From the NCBI GenBank assembly GCA_023442845.1, contig JAEZXC010000038.1, positions 1 to 7,514 of the forward strand: a DNA stretch of 7,514 bases, in the 5' to 3' direction. Positions 5,840 to 7,514 of the stretch are shown one piece after another (the first letter of the stretch is position 1; each line of letters opens with the position of its first letter). Origin of the DNA: Actinomycetes bacterium (lineage in GTDB: Bacteria > Actinomycetota > Actinomycetes > Actinomycetales > Demequinaceae). Under the pieces are notes generated by a model. That model searched no databases. It had not been told where the DNA came from and was given only the letters and a program-made list of their open reading frames with translations. A program made the translations under genes and the position numbers.

Positions 5840-7514
5840 ATGAGTTCACGCTCACGAGGGGGATTGGGGCAGTGGTGCCCCGACTGTGGAGCCGGGATCA
5901 CCGCCGGTGCGCCGTACTGTGGCGCGTGCGGGCTGAGCCTTGAGTCGCCGACTGCGTTCGAGCTTGCACAGGCGAATGGGGCCGTCCATCGAATCCGAAG
6001 TGAGCGCGATGCGGCCGAGCGCGCGCTCGCTCTGATGACGACTCGAGAGCAGGAGTGGCTCGCACGGCGCGACCTTCTTCGGCAGTTGGCGCTGCGTGTG
6101 ACGGTGAATCAGGCGCCGCCACCGCCGCCACCAGCAGGGACGGCCCGTGGTGGGGTTGGTGGAAGCGCAGCGCCACCGCCACCACCAGCAGTGGCGCCCA
6201 GTGGTGGGGTGGGTGGAAGCGCAGCGCCAGCGCCGCCAGCAGGGACGGCCCTTAGTGGGATGGGTGGAGCCCCCGCCCCTGGGTCGCCAGCTCGGCGACC
6301 CGCACGCAGGCTCTCCGCCGCAGCGCTCCTCGGAGTGTCCGGCGCCTCCTTGGTGATTCTCGCTGCGATTGTGTTCGTCGCCGCGTCATGGGACGCGTAT
6401 GCGCCCGTCGTCCGTGCGGGCTTCCTCATTCTGTTCGCGGCTTTCTTCGCGTGGCTCGGGATTCGTGCAACTCGCCACGACTTCGCAACGATTGGCGGCT
6501 CGCTTGGCGTAGTTGCCGTGGGATTTGCTGGCGTCGCTCAACTCGCATGGCGCATGGATGAGGGAGGGGCGGAACCGTTCACGATCACGCTCATGATCTT
6601 CGCCGTCGCCGCAGCTGGTGTCGTACTTGACAGAACGCGCCTGCGCGCCGTGGGAGCGACCGCCGCCGTTGCGGTACCGCTCGCCGTCCTCGCGCTCGCG
6701 ATTGAGTTCGCGGCGAGCACCGAATCGGAAGAGATTGCGGCAGCGCGCTTCGTGATCGTCACCTCGCTCGCGGGCCCTGCGTTCGTGTGGCTAGCGCGGC
6801 TGTGGTCGAAGCCATTGCATCGCGGCATTGTCATGTGGTCCGGAGCCTCGCTCGCGATCGTCGGCGCAGTTGCCGTGATCGGGCTGCCCTACGCAATCGA
6901 CGAAGCAGGCTCCCTCGCGCTCCTCGCGATGCTCGCTGGCATTGGCGCTCTCGTGGCAATTGCCCGGTGGCGCCCGCTTGTTGGTGCCGGACCGCTGACG
7001 GGCGTCGGCGTCGTCACCACCGTGACGCTTCTCAATGCCGTGACCGACATTGTTCATTGGGGCTGGCGTACCGACCTCGTTCTCGCCGTCATGGTGGCGC
7101 TCACGGTGCTGATGCTGACGTTCGGAACACAGCAGTGGCGAATCGCGGGCTTGGCAGGGCTCGGCCTTCCCGTCGTGTGGCTCGCCGTGCTGTGCGCCGC
7201 GACGGGGGCGACCACGGTTGTCGTGTCACTGTTTGGCCCTGACGTGCGCTCACCCCAGCGCAACAGCCTCGACGGTATCGAAACGACGCATTCGTTCGCC
7301 TACGCGGGCATTCTCGTGGTGCTCGCTGGTGGCGCGTGGCTCATGCGGGCATGGCGTCTCGGGGCACGGACCGAGCGACTTCGCGTGATCGTCGGCACCT
7401 GGCTGAGCGCCGCCGCGCTCGTCGTCGGGGGCTTCGGCGCCTACAAGGTGTCGGAAAGCGCGCGGTGGCTCAACGCACCGGGAATTGTTGTCTCCGCCAT
7501 CGGTCTGTGGATCG
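5840..7514 (+). CDS. Large polytopic membrane protein with N-terminal zinc ribbon (SCO7613-like; 3' partial)
   Basis: From ATG 5840 the frame stays open for 558 codons to the right edge, so the protein is C-terminally cut by the window. A zinc ribbon uses C13, C16, C27 and C30 (CPDCGAG...CGACGLSL). Residues about 41-90 look like a charged helix or coiled coil (RSERDAAERAL...TREQEW). Residues about 91-157 are a Pro/Gly/Ala linker built from tandem repeats, ending in a basic patch (ARRPARR). About 14 hydrophobic segments follow from residue 159 to the edge, including one starting LLGVSGASLVILAAIVFVAA. The order zinc ribbon, coiled coil, Pro-rich linker, many spans matches the actinobacterial 'SCO7613 C-terminal domain-containing membrane protein' family, which often exceeds 1000 residues and has no known function. 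That match is from memory of the layout, not from an alignment. The zinc ribbon and linker should be cytoplasmic. The start is supported by TAGGGT six bases upstream. Confidence 0.8.
   Translation, partial: MSSRSRGGLGQWCPDCGAGITAGAPYCGACGLSLESPTAFELAQANGAVHRIRSERDAAERALALMTTREQEWLARRDLLRQLALRVTVNQAPPPPPPAGTARGGVGGSAAPPPPPAVAPSGGVGGSAAPAPPAGTALSGMGGAPAPGSPARRPARRLSAAALLGVSGASLVILAAIVFVAASWDAYAPVVRAGFLILFAAFFAWLGIRATRHDFATIGGSLGVVAVGFAGVAQLAWRMDEGGAEPFTITLMIFAVAAAGVVLDRTRLRAVGATAAVAVPLAVLALAIEFAASTESEEIAAARFVIVTSLAGPAFVWLARLWSKPLHRGIVMWSGASLAIVGAVAVIGLPYAIDEAGSLALLAMLAGIGALVAIARWRPLVGAGPLTGVGVVTTVTLLNAVTDIVHWGWRTDLVLAVMVALTVLMLTFGTQQWRIAGLAGLGLPVVWLAVLCAATGATTVVVSLFGPDVRSPQRNSLDGIETTHSFAYAGILVVLAGGAWLMRAWRLGARTERLRVIVGTWLSAAALVVGGFGAYKVSESARWLNAPGIVVSAIGLWI
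6122..6280 (+). repeat. 54-base tandem repeats encoding a Pro/Gly/Ala linker
   Basis: GGTGGAAGCGCAGCGCCA occurs at 6158-6175 and 6212-6229, and GTGGTGGGGT at 6147-6156 and 6201-6210, both exactly 54 bases (18 codons) apart. A third, more diverged unit follows; its CCAGCAGGGACGGCCC (6236-6251) repeats 6131-6146 at 105 bases, consistent with one codon lost from two periods. All units stay in frame with the gene from 5840 and encode alternating poly-Pro and GGVGGSAAP-type segments. Copy number could vary between strains without breaking the gene. Confidence 0.8.

Noticed and set aside
6109..6429. Overlapping frames on both strands around the Pro/Gly linker
   Set aside because: The 54-base repeats are open in several frames. 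Only the frame from 5840 joins the zinc ribbon to the membrane spans and has a promoter box.
6787..7242. 151-codon + strand frame in the right-hand region
   Set aside because: Arg/His-rich shadow of the polytopic membrane protein, whose frame shows continuous hydrophobic segments through the same bases.
1..7514. CRISPR arrays, tRNA or rRNA genes, insertion sequences, attachment sites
   Set aside because: No spaced direct repeats outside coding low-complexity segments, no cloverleaf-type sequence, no transposase and no terminal inverted repeats were seen on either strand.

Overview
This window looks like a chromosomal segment of a high-GC Gram-positive bacterium (Actinomycetota). The evidence is the strongly GC-biased third codon positions, two clear GTG starts, actinobacterial-type protein families, and three genes that begin six bases after a TANNNT -10 box with no ribosome binding site, which is the leaderless mRNA layout common in that phylum. 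The genus cannot be fixed from sequence reading alone; Micrococcales is a guess. All six genes lie on the + strand and are tightly packed, with no intergenic gap over about 70 bases and no RNA gene, IS element, CRISPR array or obvious strong terminator.

Region A (1-2332) is a three-gene cluster. It holds the C-terminal part of an SPFH-domain protein ending in a SHOCT motif (5' end outside the window), a tail-anchored membrane protein with two zinc ribbons behind an Ala/Gly/Ser/Pro-rich disordered N-terminus, and a 90-residue single-span membrane protein. The first two resemble YdjI and YdjG of Bacillus subtilis, encoded next to the phage-shock protein PspA. A membrane-associated scaffold or envelope-stress role is therefore the best inference. 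The 90-residue protein is not a family I recognise.

Region B (2388-5781) carries two transporters, each with its own apparent leaderless promoter: a 12-helix MFS exporter of the EntS/DHA3 type and an ABC half-transporter with an intact catalytic site. Both are probably efflux systems. Their substrates cannot be read from the sequence.

Region C (5828-7514) is a third apparent leaderless gene running off the right edge. It encodes a large polytopic membrane protein with an N-terminal zinc ribbon, a predicted coiled coil, a Pro/Gly-rich linker built from 54-base tandem repeats, and about 14 membrane spans within the visible part. It resembles the actinobacterial 'SCO7613 C-terminal domain' membrane proteins, whose function is unknown.

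The most notable points are the SPFH/zinc-ribbon/small-membrane-protein cluster with its uncharacterised third member, the three promoters with identical -10-to-start spacing, and two different membrane proteins that each place zinc ribbons and a repeat-built low-complexity segment on the probable cytoplasmic side.
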